From: Hymenolepis diminuta
Lineage: Eukaryota; Platyhelminthes; Cestoda; Cyclophyllidea; Hymenolepididae
Length of the DNA stretch: 64,000 bases
NCBI GenBank assembly: GCA_900708905.1
Contig: CAADRB010000017.1
Span: forward strand, 1,145,445 to 1,209,444
Direction of reading: 5' to 3'
Shown: in pieces, positions 1-14,235 of the stretch
How positions within the stretch are numbered: the first letter of the stretch is position 1
Layout of the letters: each line of letters opens with the position of its first letter
Notes under the pieces: model-generated
The model's input: only the letters and a program-made list of their open reading frames with translations
Told to the model about the DNA's origin: nothing
The model's database searches: none
Translations under genes and position numbers: made by a program

Positions 1-1380
1 ATTCATCTTATGGAATGTATTAGCTTAGCATATAATAAACAGGATCACGGATGATTTGCTCAATTTTAAATATCTAAATACATTAATTTAAGGCCCTTTA
101 ATTAAGTAATTTGAAAATTCGAAAAGAAGTAATTCAGTGTAACAGATCAATTACGTCATTACGACATATACTTTACTTCATGTCCCAGGACTTAATAAAG
201 AGGGTGTTAGCAGAGAAATTCCTTAATACCCTTTTTTTGTTTGAATTTTGATCCACATTTGCTGGAGAATCACCGTTTAGTTGAATATTTAGGAGTCATT
301 TGCATCTACCCATTATCATCGGCACCGACAGCTCATCCACTAAAAATAGGACATGAAATTTAAGTTAATTCCTACCCCCCATTAGAATGAGATATATTTT
401 TGTTGCAAAAAAGTCACATTATGGTATTCGTTGGTTTAGACCGCTTTGAGGCGCCAGAATTTAGCCACAGTACTAAGCACTGGCGGCTGGATTGACGCAT
501 GTTCATTACACATTCATCAATCTGTTTATTGCATCTCATGTATATACAATTTCAGCCCCTTGTTTTTAAATCGTATAAACTCACTCAACTAGTTAAAAAA
601 GAAAGTAAGATCTTGTTGTGTCTACCTTGTAATACAATTCAGAGGTTTATAACTACAGGCGAATGCAAGAAGTCTCAAATCACAGGAAATCAGATTCAAG
701 TAGGATTGAACGTCACATATGACGCTCAAATGGTACGTAGACTGATACCAACACAAATTTACCACAGCTTATGAAAAGTATTAAGAAGCCAGTCAGCTGA
801 GTAAAGGATAACCTGATCTTATAAAAAGGAAAGGGATAAATGATGAATTATGAAGAAATTATATTTAAATTTAGCCAGAATCTATGGACTTCTAGAATAG
901 CAGATTGCGTAAAATTGTAGCCTAAATGATCAAAAAAGAGTTTAAGATTCTATTACTTGTTTTCAGCATCTGAGCCACAATGTCGTCTCCAAGCAGGTTA
1001 AAGAATACATAGAATATGTGATTTCCTTCCTTAAATCTCTTCTATTAACCGAATTAATTAAGTAATACCAAAAATAAACGATCAGCTGGATATGCTGTTT
1101 TAAATTTTGTATTTCTTGATCATCTTGAACTGGAAGTGCATACCTTGAAGCTTCTCTTTTGAATCGAAATTCAGTGTGATGTTTCGAGTGAGTTAGGAGT
1201 TATGATAAATGTTTTATAAAAAGCAAAATTATTCTTCCTCTGATGCTTTCATTTGAAGTATCCTTTAACCTCATTTGCGATAGCAAAGGGACCAAATCAC
1301 TAATGCCATCTATTAACTCCCCTGATCCAGTATGAAAATAAAGAAATCCATTCTAATGCAAAAAATAAAACTTTCAGTGT

Positions 1381-1468
1381 ACGCCGGTGGTGTACCGGTC
1401 AACTAGCACTTCTGCAAGGTCAGGGGACAAGTGTACGGCGTGACAAGTGGTACTGATTAAAATTTATC
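1381..1468 (+). repeat. tRNA-derived SINE-like fragment (5' half, A box)
   Basis: Begins GCCGGTGGTGTACCGGTC, with TGGTGTACCGG resembling a polymerase III A box, continues with CAACTAGCACTTCTGCAAGG and TCAGGGG, and ends in GTACTGATTAAA, which is shared with the fragment at 23.3 kb. No B box is recognisable. Confidence 0.4.
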
Positions 1469-4400
1469 TAATAGTTTGCCCAACCCGATACTGGAAAACG
1501 TTTTATTCAACCGGCTTGATAATTGTTGCTATTTATCAACGGAATATTAAATGTGAACTTTCTATTCACACGTGAATAAATTCATTAGTTGCTTTCCTTG
1601 ATATCTAATTCTTTCATGCTATTCGTCATTTATTTATTCTCAATTACAAGAAATTTATACGGATTAAAATATCCAAACTCTCCCCAAATCGATTGAAGCG
1701 TCCACAAATTAGATTAACCATTTTAACTTGAAAGTCGTTGTATTTTTGTACGGATAAGAAGCGGGATGAATTGTTGGTAACAGCTGTTGTGGATTTAAAT
1801 CTTTTTTGCATTAAATGGAAATTTCAGCAAACACGTACAGCACCAAACACAACAAGACGCAAACCCCCCATTTCAGCCGTCGAACTAAGCAACCAACAAC
1901 CATTCAACTTACCAATTTGCCTTTTCGAAGGAGTTTTTCCCTGAGGCCACGATGCGCTAATGACCACAGCGCACATAATCACGTACAAATTAGGGATAAA
2001 TGTTAACGAATCTGAACTATGGATAGCGCTTTTTACCATTCCTAAATGCGGCAACGTTGTGTGTTGTGTTATAGTGTTGGTTTGGGCCTTTTTTTTAATT
2101 CTGGAAGATTTAGGAAGGCAAGAAGAAGAAGACAAATTGGGTAGTGATTTGAATAAACAGATGCCAGTATTTTACAAAAGTAGCTTAATATAACTGTTAG
2201 GACGGATTATCAATTACAATCTGATTGAGAAATAAGCTATAAGAACATTCTTCGGAGAATTAATGAAGAAAAAATCCTAATTTACGATTGTTTTAACTAG
2301 TTCAGCTCTATCATGTTGAAATCATGTAAGTTGCTTAATACCATGAAAGATCTAAACTTTTGGAAGAAAAAATACTGAAGTGGGAGACCGATCATCGGTT
2401 AATAGGCACTGGATATTCTTGACAAGACTTCACTCAGTGCCCTAATGTGATGAATAAGGATATTTAAATGAGGAACGTGAAGCGGTGAACTAACCTTTGT
2501 ACAAAATTGTGCGATCTAGTTCTACGAATCATTTAAAATAACATCCCTTTGATACTTTGCCTTTACTCTCAACATCCTTCGATCACTTCTCCTTTAGCAA
2601 TCAATGGGCTTACTTTTAACCGATTTTAGTTACTTTCACAATGAAGAATTGTAAAATTTTTTTTATCTCGGTGATAGTTAATAATATGGTATAATATAAT
2701 GATTCAGTCGATGCAATTGATGCAGTATACAACTCCTTTAAAATTTTCTCTTGCATTCATGTAAAAGATGGGTGTGGTTAGATGAATACTTCATCCGCAA
2801 ACATTGGAGTTTTTCTATTTCATATTCGTTGTTTTCCTAAACCCTTGACTTGTCAATAGACTCTCTTTAGAAAAACAATAAGTCTTGTTAAAATACATTG
2901 TCTGGAGATTAGAGATTTCATAAACGCTACCGAATTACGAGTTTCTTTTTTCTGACTAATATTTTTACTCTTGTATCAGATAATTTATCTGACGTTCTCT
3001 TTAACATTGAGATAATAACCCTATAATATCGCTTTAGATTATTATCTGAACGTAGTAGTCACTTGATTAGCGAAATGCTCAATTTTGCAATTTGTTTCAC
3101 GGGTAATTTCCTATTCGCGAATATTCTTTTAAACCAAAATTTTATGACAGAGCACGGATGGAAAGGAAAATTTAGCACTTGCATGCTGTGAATTTTAGAT
3201 TATATTTCACCGGTATCACGCAAGCCATTTTCCAGTTTTCACAACTTGCTTGGTAGTAGAGAGCCACAGTACCCATTCTTTATACAGCTTCCCCATGGCT
3301 CTCTACCTCTCACTCTCTTAAATTATGCACATAAGCACACGCTAATTCCTGCAGAGCCACCGCATACATGATCACGAAAGACAATTTGCACGCAACCTTT
3401 TGTTTGAGCATTATACCCGCGGAATACTTACTGATGAATCTTCAATGGATTAAATTAACTTAGGTAGCCGAAGGAGGAGGGCGGTCGATATTATTGAATA
3501 CTTTGCGGTGATGTCATTGAATAAGAAATCTTAGCTGATTTTAAGTGAACTTTATTAATGAATACTTGGCTCGATGTAATAGAAACCTCGAAATAGAATT
3601 CGGTTTGGGATGATAATAATTTGTCACTCTGATTTAATATAGTCATAATCTTCTATACAGATATATAGCATGATTTAATTGGTTCATTTTAACAAAAACG
3701 TGACAAAATTATACTCTGAACTGAGAAAGCGAAGAGGGAAAAGCGAAATTTGTATAAGTGGCTCGAGTTGCGATTGTCGCCTCCTCATCTTTAAAATGTC
3801 CATCTGTTAGAAATGTGAAGTGCTCTGATAAAATTTTGCTTACTACTCTAAATGTCTTTTCTAAAGAACAAAGAATCGCTTTTATCTGTATCTTTCCAGT
3901 CCTGAATTTCTGCAAAATTTTTTCCCGATATTAAGAGAAGGTACACATCTGAAATGGATACAGTTTAAAACATTAGAAGAGGAGTCACTTACAGGATATG
4001 ACCATACACAACTAACTTTCTTCTATTAATGTTAATAAAAAAATTAAAGAATATTATTTTGAAATTTTTGATCAAACATTTTGTATAAGTCTAAAGAAGT
4101 CAGTTTATATTCCTTTGACTCCTACACTAAACCATTTTCATTACTTAAACTTCCTTAAGGTACACTGTTTGATATTGAGTGCGAATACTGAAGTGGTGTT
4201 AAGATAACACGTGATTAAATCGGTTTAATTTTTATTCACTTTTCTGTCTGTACAGTCACTAATTAAAATTGGTACTCGGAATTGAACCATTTGAGGTAAA
4301 ATCGACTTGTTGCAAATAAATTAGAAATATTTTCTAGTGAATCATTTTCACAGAAACAAAGGAGACTAAATGTCTAAAATACTCTAATGAAGTTGGGATG

Positions 4401-5585
4401 CGTGTTGGTTGACGACACCACGGAACTAATTAGGCGGTGGCAAATGGAGTTTGTTGGCAACCAGATTGCTATTATAATTGATTACAGATCGGCCAATTCC
4501 GGCTTCCCAAATAAGACAGGTTGGTAATTCTCTGAAAGCAATTAAGAGCATTCACGTTTTTTCTGAAAGAAGAGTACTCATATAAGAGGAGTTCTACCTA
4601 TATATAGTAATATTTGTTTATCTCAAGCAGTATTTAGAAAGTTCAAACTATTGTAAAGGTCTCTGCATATTCTTTTCAGGGTTTTTATGTTATTTGGAAA
4701 TTTTTTACGACTCGAGTCTAGATTCCTGTCTTTTTTTAATACGGAATAATTGTAATCCTGTTTTATCCTTTATTACCAATAATGTAGGTTGCTACAATAA
4801 ATGGAATCAAAAACCAGTAAGTAATGGAAACATCAAAAAGGTTCTACAAAAGATTAATTTTCCTTCGGGCATTGGATATACTTAACTAACTTAAGGATCA
4901 GCAAGATAAATAATTATGAATCTAAAATTGTCAAAAAATAGAGATTGAAAACGGTGATAATCGTATCCATAAATGATTAACTGGATGATTAACTGGACTT
5001 TCGGCAAATCTATTATATGAGGAAGGAAGCAATGGCATTATGCACTTATCAGATAACTAATAAGCCCCACAAAAACTATTTTCTAGAATTCATTCATATA
5101 AATTTTTTTATGTACAAATTTCGATATTTAGAGTTAACGAGTGCTATCGACTTAAGCAATCTACCACTTGACTTTATATTTCCGAATACAATTGCTAAAA
5201 TCCCCTTCGGCGGAAGAATGACATTGTGAAGCCTCTCCAATTTGAAAACGCATTCTGCTATTCCTTTATTTACTATTCATTTCATCCGCTGAATGATCTC
5301 CCATGAGTGTCAAGTCTAGGAGCTCTGATTTGGAAGAATTACTGATTGGACCGTTTGCAAGTATATGAGTATTCATATGGGTTAGTATTATTAGTAATAT
5401 CAGACTCCCAATCAAATCTTTTCCAGGTCACTGCGAATTACTCACGCAAATGGTTTGGTCTTCTCCTAGCTAATTACGTCAGTTAAGCAGCCACATGAAC
5501 AATGACCAGTCACCCCCTTCAATTATCAAAAAATCTATCCCGCCCCATTTACCACCACGTACAGTGTTAATTAAGCTTTGACACT

Positions 5586-5623
5586 GTCATCCCATCCTAT
5601 GTGGTTCGCATATGCGGGATGAC
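5586..5623. repeat. Perfect 8-bp inverted repeat enclosing a GCATATGC palindrome
   Basis: GTCATCCC (5586-5593) pairs with GGGATGAC (5616-5623). Between them lie a TGTGGT (5600-5605), which fits the RUNX consensus, and the palindrome GCATATGC (5608-5615). No associated gene is visible, so a terminator or structural role is only speculative. Confidence 0.45.
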
Positions 5624-6462
5624 GCAGCATGCTTGTGACCGGACAGCTGCAAGGGGGCCTTACAGACAACTGCGAAAGTGCCGCTTTGTAGAGGACTCTA
5701 TCATATATACTGAGAGTAAATGGTGACTACTACAAGTTGAGTTATCAGGATACAGTGCAAATTAGTAGAAATGGGGACCGAACTCACAACATCAAGGCGG
5801 GTAGCTGTCAGACATTGTGGCTTGTCTACTGGAATTAATCAAAGTGTGGCGGCTCGTGCCACCCCCGATGTTAGTTTGATAAATGTTGGTGCACTTTTGA
5901 TAATTAATAGGTTTTGGCGGATTGTCGACGTAACACTGCCGAATCAAAATATTCTTTGATCGTCTTTTGATAACATGTTTTGACATTAAAAACAGATGAT
6001 ATTAGGATAATTTTCGGCATTATAAATATTGAATGCAAACATTAAACTTTATAAATAGCTGAAATTCTCTGAAATATTAAAAATAGGAGTGGCTCAATTT
6101 TTTTTCTTGAGCATTTCTCCTAGTATCAAATAAATATTCATTCATGAAATCCAGTTCAGTTGTTCCCAATCGTCATGTAAACAAATTAACTTCGATGAAC
6201 TTCTTGAGTATCCTGAGTACGGAAAGGACAAATGCTGAAATGAGGAAGGATTTCTTTGCATTTTGCACTCTAAATTCTTAAGTAAATGTGATACTGAATG
6301 CTTTGTTTCTTTATGCTCTAATCGTATTCTAATACAAACATTAATTGATTATATTTGTCAATTTGTTGATTGAAAGCTGATGAAAATAGAATTTTTCATA
6401 TATCTTCGTTTAGGTAAAAGAGCCGCATAATGAGGACCTCACGCTCTAATATCTATCCTATT

Positions 6463-6560
6463 GAGCCAACAACTAGTTTGGTTAGTTATCCACGCCTCTG
6501 GATGCACACTGATGAGGATCGATCTAGTGGCAACTGAATTTGCAGATGAGCACCACTACA
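6463..6560 (+). repeat. Dispersed repeat family 2, copy 1
   Basis: Contains GGATGCACACTGATGAGG, then ATCGATCTAGTGGCAACTGA and CAGATGAGCACCA. This aligns with 50210-50295 over about 80 bases with scattered mismatches. No terminal repeats or coding capacity are seen, so class is unknown. Confidence 0.45.
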
Positions 6561-7729
6561 ACTGCAAGATCAGTTTCAGTTAAATATCTTCGTCCAATGT
6601 TTTAACAATTTTTCCAAAAATAATTCTAGAATTCACATTTTTAATGTAAACAAGTTAATGAATAAAAATATGCTGACGGAAAATCAATTTAAAAATTTTT
6701 CCATTAACTGACCGATAAATATTCTTCGCAGAGCTCGGTTCACTGTGAAGAAGACATTGACTACAGGCTCATATATTGTTATTAGAATCCTAAACTGTGT
6801 TTAGCGTATTTCACTGAGAAGTCCCGCGATCAAGCTTCAATGAAAATAACTTCATCTTTGGCCTGTCATGATTAATCAAGCGCCAAGTTGAATTATGAAA
6901 AAGTTGAAACAATGTCAAGACTAAGGCAAGTCAATCCAGATCACAAAAAAAATCTTTGAATTGGCCAAACTACCATGGTCAAGCTGACCAACAGTATCAC
7001 TTACGGTCCTTTCTTCATTTGAAATCGGGTATAAATGGGAACCTCGACGCAATCAACTACACATGAATGTTCACAGAAAAAGGTAATATTTTTACGGTAT
7101 CGTCACGAATGGTAAAGAATTCAATCGATTCCTATTTGACATGATTTGAACCTTTTCAAAGAGTCTCTTGAAGAAAGTATAAGCCTATATTTTTATTTTG
7201 AAACTGGTAGTGAAGAATCCTATAGACAAAATCTCTTTTTCACTACCCAATTTATATCCTCAAGACAAAAGCTATGCACTCGATTATTGTTAATTTATGC
7301 TATCTTTATAAATAAACGGACATAGGGAATTTTCAATCATTACCTTAAATTTTAAAATCTAGTCATGTACGTTTTAAACTACATGCATTATACAAGTAAC
7401 TGAGTTCTACTTACGATTAGCATGGCGCCTTAGTCGGCGGTACGAAAATACACAAGAAACCACTAAGTAAATCATAAATACAGATACACACATGCCAATC
7501 AAGTACGTAACCTAACAACAAAACTCTCACAGGGCGCCAATTGGAAATAACGAGCTCCTCTCTTTTAGGTTTGACAGATGCCCTGACATCGTGATCTTAA
7601 TTTCAACCCAAATTAGTGGTTTTCACACGCACGAGATTTATGTCATTTAAACAAAGTTGTCAAGGTCGTCAAATATCAGGTTTACATGGAATCACACAAG
7701 ATTTAGAACGCTTTCGAATGAAGTGATCG

Positions 7730-8035
7730 TTAATATGGTGCATAATCACTAATAAGAACAATTTTATTCTGGGTGCATGTAGCGTCAGTTAAATGTAAGA
7801 CCGATTTATTTAACACAAATCTCAATACCAAACAATGGAGTCTGTTCTCATTAGGTGTCTGCTGATACTGCATGAAGCTCTTAGTCCACGTAAGATCATT
7901 ATGGGAAGTAAAATCCCAGATGACGATGAAGATATCAGGGATGGATACCACCCACCTAGATAGCTTATCGCCCTTTGTGGATGCTAGCGTGCACATCTGG
8001 GTATGAAATCGCAAATAAAGTTGATCTCGGCAAGC
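7730..8035 (-). pseudogene. Remnant of a LINE-type apurinic endonuclease domain
   Basis: A stop-free stretch of about 95 residues contains IPDIFIVIWDFTSHND, resembling the GDFNAH motif of APE-type endonucleases in non-LTR retrotransposons. It is followed by NENRLHCLVLRFVLNKSVLH and LTDATCTQNK, resembling the next conserved block (NxNG, then LLxFC, then LxITNTxF). The glycine of GDFN is Trp and the Asn is Thr, so the copy looks decayed. No reverse transcriptase is visible downstream. Similarity was judged from memory of the family. Confidence 0.4.
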
Positions 8036-11000
8036 AGCTGTATCATCGAAACAAAATCAGATCCATCGAAGATCATCTTGGTCAAATTTGAACTCCATCT
8101 ACCTCAGAATTCCAAAACAAATGGAAAATTTACACAGCGAAGTGTTAGCTTTAAGTGAAGGTTTTAAGACGGCCAATCATTCTAATAGTTTGAATACTAC
8201 AATATATTTATGATATTTACGTAAGCCACAATTAGGGTTTGTGGTAACCCGAAGAGAGATTTCTGTTAATGATCGTCAATTCCTTATGCCTGGAGTTATT
8301 GCAGTGGTCATAATTTAAAGCATTTAAGCAAATATGTCATCATTTGCCTACTAATACCATATTTCTTAAAATCTCTCATGATTTAGTGCTTTTTTTAATT
8401 AAACAGCCGTTATTGGAAGTGCTGGATCACTTAATCCGGACAACTTTTTATCTGGGAATTTTATGAAGGGATAAAGGTTGTCTGTAAAGAGGCAGAGGTG
8501 ACACGAGAGGTGTCGGAATAAATCTGCGCCGGTGTTAGGACAGCTGCAGCAGTGTTGAATTGTGTGAACTGAGGTGAGGGATTTGAAATGTGTGAAAAAG
8601 TTGAACATCAACATACACGCATCTCGTTATGGTGACAGCTGCTGTGGAATGCCATTTAATTGATCATGCTTCATGAAAAATTTAACCTAAACGAAAAGCT
8701 TTCGGAAGGGAGAAAGGAGCTCAAGAAAATAAATTTTGGTGCAAATTTATACATTTATGATCGTGAATGATTCATTAATAGGATTTTGCTAATAACATCA
8801 TTTTAAACAAAGTATTCCCTAATCCGGGCAAATTTAGAGGTACTCCTAACGCAACAAAAATAGTCGAGAGATACTCATTAATCGTTAGTAACAAGGTTGC
8901 AACATTTAACTTTTCACAATGTCATATGACACTAACTGTGCAATAATTGGGTAGACCTTCAAGAATTGTAAATCTCTTAGGATGATTCAAATACTGCTCA
9001 TTGCACTTTCTGTGCTCATTTCTCATTCGAATAGTGAAAGGATAAAAGTAGTAGGCATCCAAACTGCCTAGTTGGCCTACTAATCCATTTCTTGCAATGA
9101 ACTGGAACAGAATCGAAGCCACTAATATAAATTCGAATGTACGTATGCACATAGTGAAAGATAAAGGGAAGTATTTTTATGTTTAAATTAGGTGACTTAT
9201 TTGGCTTGATTTAAAGATCATATGATCTTCAATTACTTCACAAATTGACCAAAAATGCATCACATAAAATCATCAAATTTAACCAAATTCATTCTATCAA
9301 AATATGAATACGGTATTCTGTATGACGAGTTATTTATTTCTACCATGCATTAAATTTAGACCCAGTGAATGGTTTCAGCCATGATCTGACAGTGGTGAGT
9401 GTTTAATACTTTCAAGAAATTGAAACCCTTAGCCATGTGTTATTCTGCTCTGAATATCTACTTTTTTTGAGCCTAGGAAATAGCATATAACAACATCAAA
9501 TAGAATAATGAGTAAATGAGCAGCATTTAAATACCGCCTGAAAAAGTTTTGAGTTAACTACCGTGCTATTTCACCATTTGAAAAATAAGAGTAACTGGCT
9601 ATTTATCAGCATAATAGTATACCATGCGGCTTTGTGCAAAGTCACTGGAGCATGCGCTAATGATTTCAAAAACGCCTAGGGCGGAAATTTTTCCGTTTAC
9701 TTCAGGTTATGCACCGGTAACCAACAAACATGTCAATATAATTCAGCAGATAACAGGAAAAAATGTTTTTTCGCATCGGTTAAATAACTATTTGCTTAAT
9801 CGTTTGCATATATTTCCACGGTGGAGAACAAGTGGACTTGTATTTACAGCGTATTGAAAGTAGTTATGACTTAGTTGCATACAAGCAAGTTATCAGATAG
9901 CGAAATTAGAAGTAATGAAAAATTGATTGTGAAAGATTTTCCCAAATATTTCTTAACATTTTTAAGCAATACTAACTTGGTTCGTTCTGATGAGAAATCA
10001 GGTTTAAGATTTTGCTTTTATTTGAGCTAGTTTCAAGCGCCTCAGATAGAGGATCTTGATCAGCGATTTGTAATCGACCTTTTCTCAATGGCTCAGTTTT
10101 CACCTGTAAACATTGGTGAAATGTCAGTTCTAAAAACTAACGAGAGAGACTTTTGATTCTCTCATCCTTTTCCTTTTGTTTGTTATTGCTCTCCTGCTCT
10201 TTCACTTTCTCTGTCTCTCTCGACTTTCTAAATTGAGTTCAATAAATCTTGCCTTACTCGTAACTCTATCTTTTAAGCAATTGTACTTTGGTAGTCCTCT
10301 CCATAGTCTTATCTCCAACAATCTGGTGACAGTGTAAAAACTCTTACCTTCTAAAATTGTATCCGCAATGTAAATCTCTCTTAAATTATAATCATGTTTA
10401 CAAATATTTTTTAACTAGTATATTAATATCTCCCCGTTCTCTGCGAAAGTTATTTATGGTAAACAGCTGCAAGTAATAATTTTACTGTAGGTGCTCGATA
10501 CGCGAAATAATTCTATGGACGATACTAGCCACCACTGGAATGGAAGTGAACGTGAAGAAAAATCCCTTTTGATAGCAAAAGCATGTATAAGAAATCGGTC
10601 ATGCAATCAGTCTTCGAAATTTGCAGTAAAATTCGGAATTTCTTCTGATCCTTTCTAATGTAATTCCAACTAACAATTTCGAAATGTCCACAAAAATAGC
10701 CTTAGCGAGGAAAGGGGAGACAAATTTAGAAATTTTATCTGACTTCATATAATAATATTTAGTTATCCTGGCGAAACTGTTTATTTTTCAAGGTTATTCA
10801 TTAGTTTAGATGATCAATAATTAAACGTTATTTTCAATAGGAGGGGGAATGAAACATAAAATAGAATGCAAAAGTCGTCACGAGAAAAAATTTGGTTGTT
10901 CTTTTACTCCTTGACATCGTTAAAATCAAATCCTTAGCGGGATCTAAGAAAAAGAGAAAATATCCGCCTCTAAAAGAAATCAAGTCTAAAAAACGAACGT

Positions 11001-12545
11001 TAAAATGTGAAAAAGATGATCATTCGGTTTCGCAGAATTCTCCAATAAAGGTACTAGAAATTTAAAACTATGCATCTTATTGCCCAGTTCCTATCCCTGA
11101 TATGGAGAGGTAGAATGGGTGTTCCTTCATCCCAAATTAACTGCTGATAGAACTTCTTGAAATGAACTTGGGAAGCTTTAATCTTATCTGTTAATTTGTT
11201 TTTTTTCAGACCTTTTGGACCTTTCAGTCTTACTGTCCTTGAAGTAAGAAACGCCGAAAAGTTCTCCTTATTTCTAAAAGATATCACTATCTTATCAGCA
11301 AAAACTGAATACTTTCAGCTTCATGTTTTGTGAATTCTGCTTATTTAAAATACCTTACAACCCTTAGAGGTATCGGCAAGAAGTGTCAGAGAATATATAT
11401 GTAAAAATACATTTATCTACAGTTTTAAATCTTGTCTAAGACGAATGAACCACAGGCTCGAATTTCAATCTCCAAAACGGTTAACGAGCCTTGGTTTGTT
11501 ATATTTCTGGCGAAATATGACAATGACAATGACGGCACGAATGACTGTCAAGAAGTACCAGCGATCACCAGGGCAGGGCCTCTTGTCACCACATTCTCTT
11601 ATTTGTTTGAATAAATGCGAACTTAAGAAACAGCTGACGTTGACATTTACATTCAGGGAATAGGTTTCCAAAATCGGCTCCATATCTTATTAAAAAATGT
11701 AAAAGCATCCATTTTGTCCCTCAGTTGTTGGTTTTGTTTAAGACGTCGTCGAAGCTATCTTAATTTTCTGTTCCTAATTTCAGACTTTAGTCAGAGCTCA
11801 TCTTGAACCAAAAGTTGTTTTAATCAACTACATCAATAGGGAAGCTCGTTTAAAATATGTTGAAATATCTGCCTAAATTCTGGGACGTCAATGGTATTTT
11901 TTTTTCTCGTAGTTGCTAGCTATTTGTGTAAACTATCCACCATGGGAAAGTATACCTTTTGATGAAGGCTACATCATCAATCAATTAAACTGTTGCCTCT
12001 ATAATCACTCATTCACACGTTCCTTAAAAATACATTCACACATCATGAAATTATAAATATAAATATCTCCCTTAGTAACTTCTGGGAGGTCTGTTATGGC
12101 GACAGCAGCAGCAGAATACCGATCCCATGTGAACCGTGTTCTCTGTGAAGGTTTAAGTTGAATTTTTAATTGATGTTTTCCAGGAAGTTCATCGCATGGG
12201 AATGAATTTTGCCTTTTATCTTTTAAATGAAACAAACTCAATTCTTATTTGCAGATTCGACAATTACGAGGCAGATTTATAAAAAGATCATCCAACCAAA
12301 CAGATAAAGACTGACATCAGTAGGCTAGCTGAATAAATTTGGTATATTGGAGGATAGCTTTTCAACTGGAGAAGTTCATATCAAAAGTACCATTTATGCA
12401 GAACGCTATTTCAATGTATCATTCCCGAAAAATTACTTATAAAGGTTGATTCGTCAAGATATGTTTATCATACGCAACTTTCGTTTTTATATATTCATCA
12501 AACTCACTTTCTCTCATCGTTTTAATTGGCTTGATAATAAAAGAA

Positions 12546-12645
12546 GCCGCATTAGGCACATCCTTCTATGAAGTTAAAGATCACGGGTTCGATGCCTGTC
12601 GGTACACACTCTGCAAGTGGAATGGTCAACCGTACATGTTAAATA
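12546..12645 (+). repeat. tRNA-derived SINE-like fragment (perfect B box)
   Basis: GGTTCGATGCC at 12586-12596 matches the polymerase III B box exactly. AAGTTAAAGATCACGG precedes it and GGAATGGTCAACCGTAC follows at 12619. Both flanks match the copy at 23322-23420. The piece is not a full tRNA gene, since no cloverleaf acceptor stem is evident. Confidence 0.5.
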
Positions 12646-14080
12646 TATATAATAAGGTGAGTAGTCTATGATGTTATACCTCTGCCGAAGATGAGTGTTG
12701 GGAAGTACTTTCCAAAATGAGCTTAACATTTATTATATAGTATCTTCTTTCACTTCTTCAATATGCAAAAGATATGAGAAAATTGAATATTTAAATGAAC
12801 TGATCATTCAGTAATTACATCCAAATGAGAAAAGAACCAAACTTCTTATCTACATGAGAAGTCTAAGAGCTTTATCAATTTCATGCCGATAGATTTGCTT
12901 TTCTCCTCAAGCAGAATCCCATTTACAGTAACGCCATTGACATTCAACGTCGGAAGTTCTTGTTCAGTGTGTGCATTTTCTTTTCAGGGCGAATACTGTT
13001 GTTCAAATTGTAAATGTGGTGGAAAGCGTATATTTGGAAACCCGTTAACGTTAAAAAGCTTGTTTCATCTCTTCCTATTAATCTTTGCCCCAAATTTCGC
13101 TTCGCTTACGACAAACTATTTAAAAATATGTACTTAGAAAATATTTTTTAGAAATTTAGGCCCTCGACCACCCGTAAATCATGATGGGAGGTTGAGGGGT
13201 GTTAAAGATCGGAAGGACAAGGCAATAAAGAGGGGAATAAAGGTTGCCGATCTTGTAACGATTTAAGAGACGAGGGGGAGAAAAGGTCCAGTATGAGATC
13301 TTGACCTAAACGCCAATAAAATTAACAGATCCGGTGGTCATTAACACGGCTCTTATGATTTGCCCTTAATCTGAGGTAGATTAAGAGGAAGGTTTTTTCC
13401 TTGAATTTCACACCAAATGCGTTAGAATTCAAAGAGGACAGGTAGATTTATACTGAATGAATAAATATTGAAAATCGAATTCATGAAATTGTTAAATTTC
13501 GAACCTCGCGCGATCGGGCAGATATTATTAATAAATGAGTGAAAAAGGTACAAGTATCGGTATCAGATTGATTCATAGTAAAAATGCATATTTCTCAATT
13601 AAAGAACTAGTGAAGATTTCAAATTTAACGCATAGAAGGTATTGAAAAGATATTTATAAGTGCATGAGTCATTGGGAATGTTAACAATTTACTTTTATCA
13701 TCTCAAGGTTTTACTTCACTTTGTTGCAGTTTCAAAAAAATCCATTTTGAAATATTATCAGATTATCAGCTCCGAACTTCAAGTTCCAAACACAATTATC
13801 TGGTTCCGAAAAAATATTATAATCCGAGTTTTCCAGTAGAATTTGATGAACAAATGAATAGTATTCCTTTTAATGTATAACCGCATATATATTCACGTAT
13901 CCTGGATAAGGACTGAAGTACACAACATTTATTTAAAACAGTGACTAATGTATCTAGTGAAATGGTTAAACGTAAATAAGTTCTATTTTTGGAATGAAAA
14001 ATACACCCAATATATTGTGTAGACAGTAGTGCATAAATTATTAAAGGATTAGATGACTCTTCGAAGAAGAGAAATGACAG

Positions 14081-14235
14081 CCAATGGCATTCCTGTCTAT
14101 GTCACCTTGCGGTTTGAGGTTTTTGCGGGAGATGCACGCGTCATAATAGCCAATGGCATCACCGACGCGCGGTTTCACTCTGCGGTTAGTATGTTATTTT
14201 TGGCGGTTTGTGCGCGCGTTTTTCCAATTGGTGCG
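14081..14235 (+). promoter_or_regulatory. GC-rich intergenic block related to the runx intron-1 block
   Basis: A sharply GC-richer island in AT-rich DNA. It holds CCAATGGC twice (14081-14088, 14150-14157), TGCGGT twice (14108-14113, 14181-14186), TTAGTAT (14186-14192), GCGGTTTG (14203-14210), CGCGC (14213-14217) and AATTGG (14226-14231). The last four have the same order and similar spacing as in the block at 41.6 kb. The short reading frame crossing it (14053-14256) has no recognisable domain and is probably incidental. It may be a regulatory element, an old duplicate, or a dispersed repeat. Confidence 0.4.

Larger units (their letters stand above)
1..7620. other. Non-coding stretch
   Basis: No gene recognised. 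Short frames (up to 103 codons) lack domains. It holds the SINE-like fragment at 1.4 kb, the 5.59-kb inverted repeat, and repeat family 2 at 6.46 kb. Confidence 0.6.

Noticed and set aside
499..774. 91-codon plus-strand frame
   Set aside because: No domain, composition of translated AT-rich non-coding DNA, no splice or promoter context.
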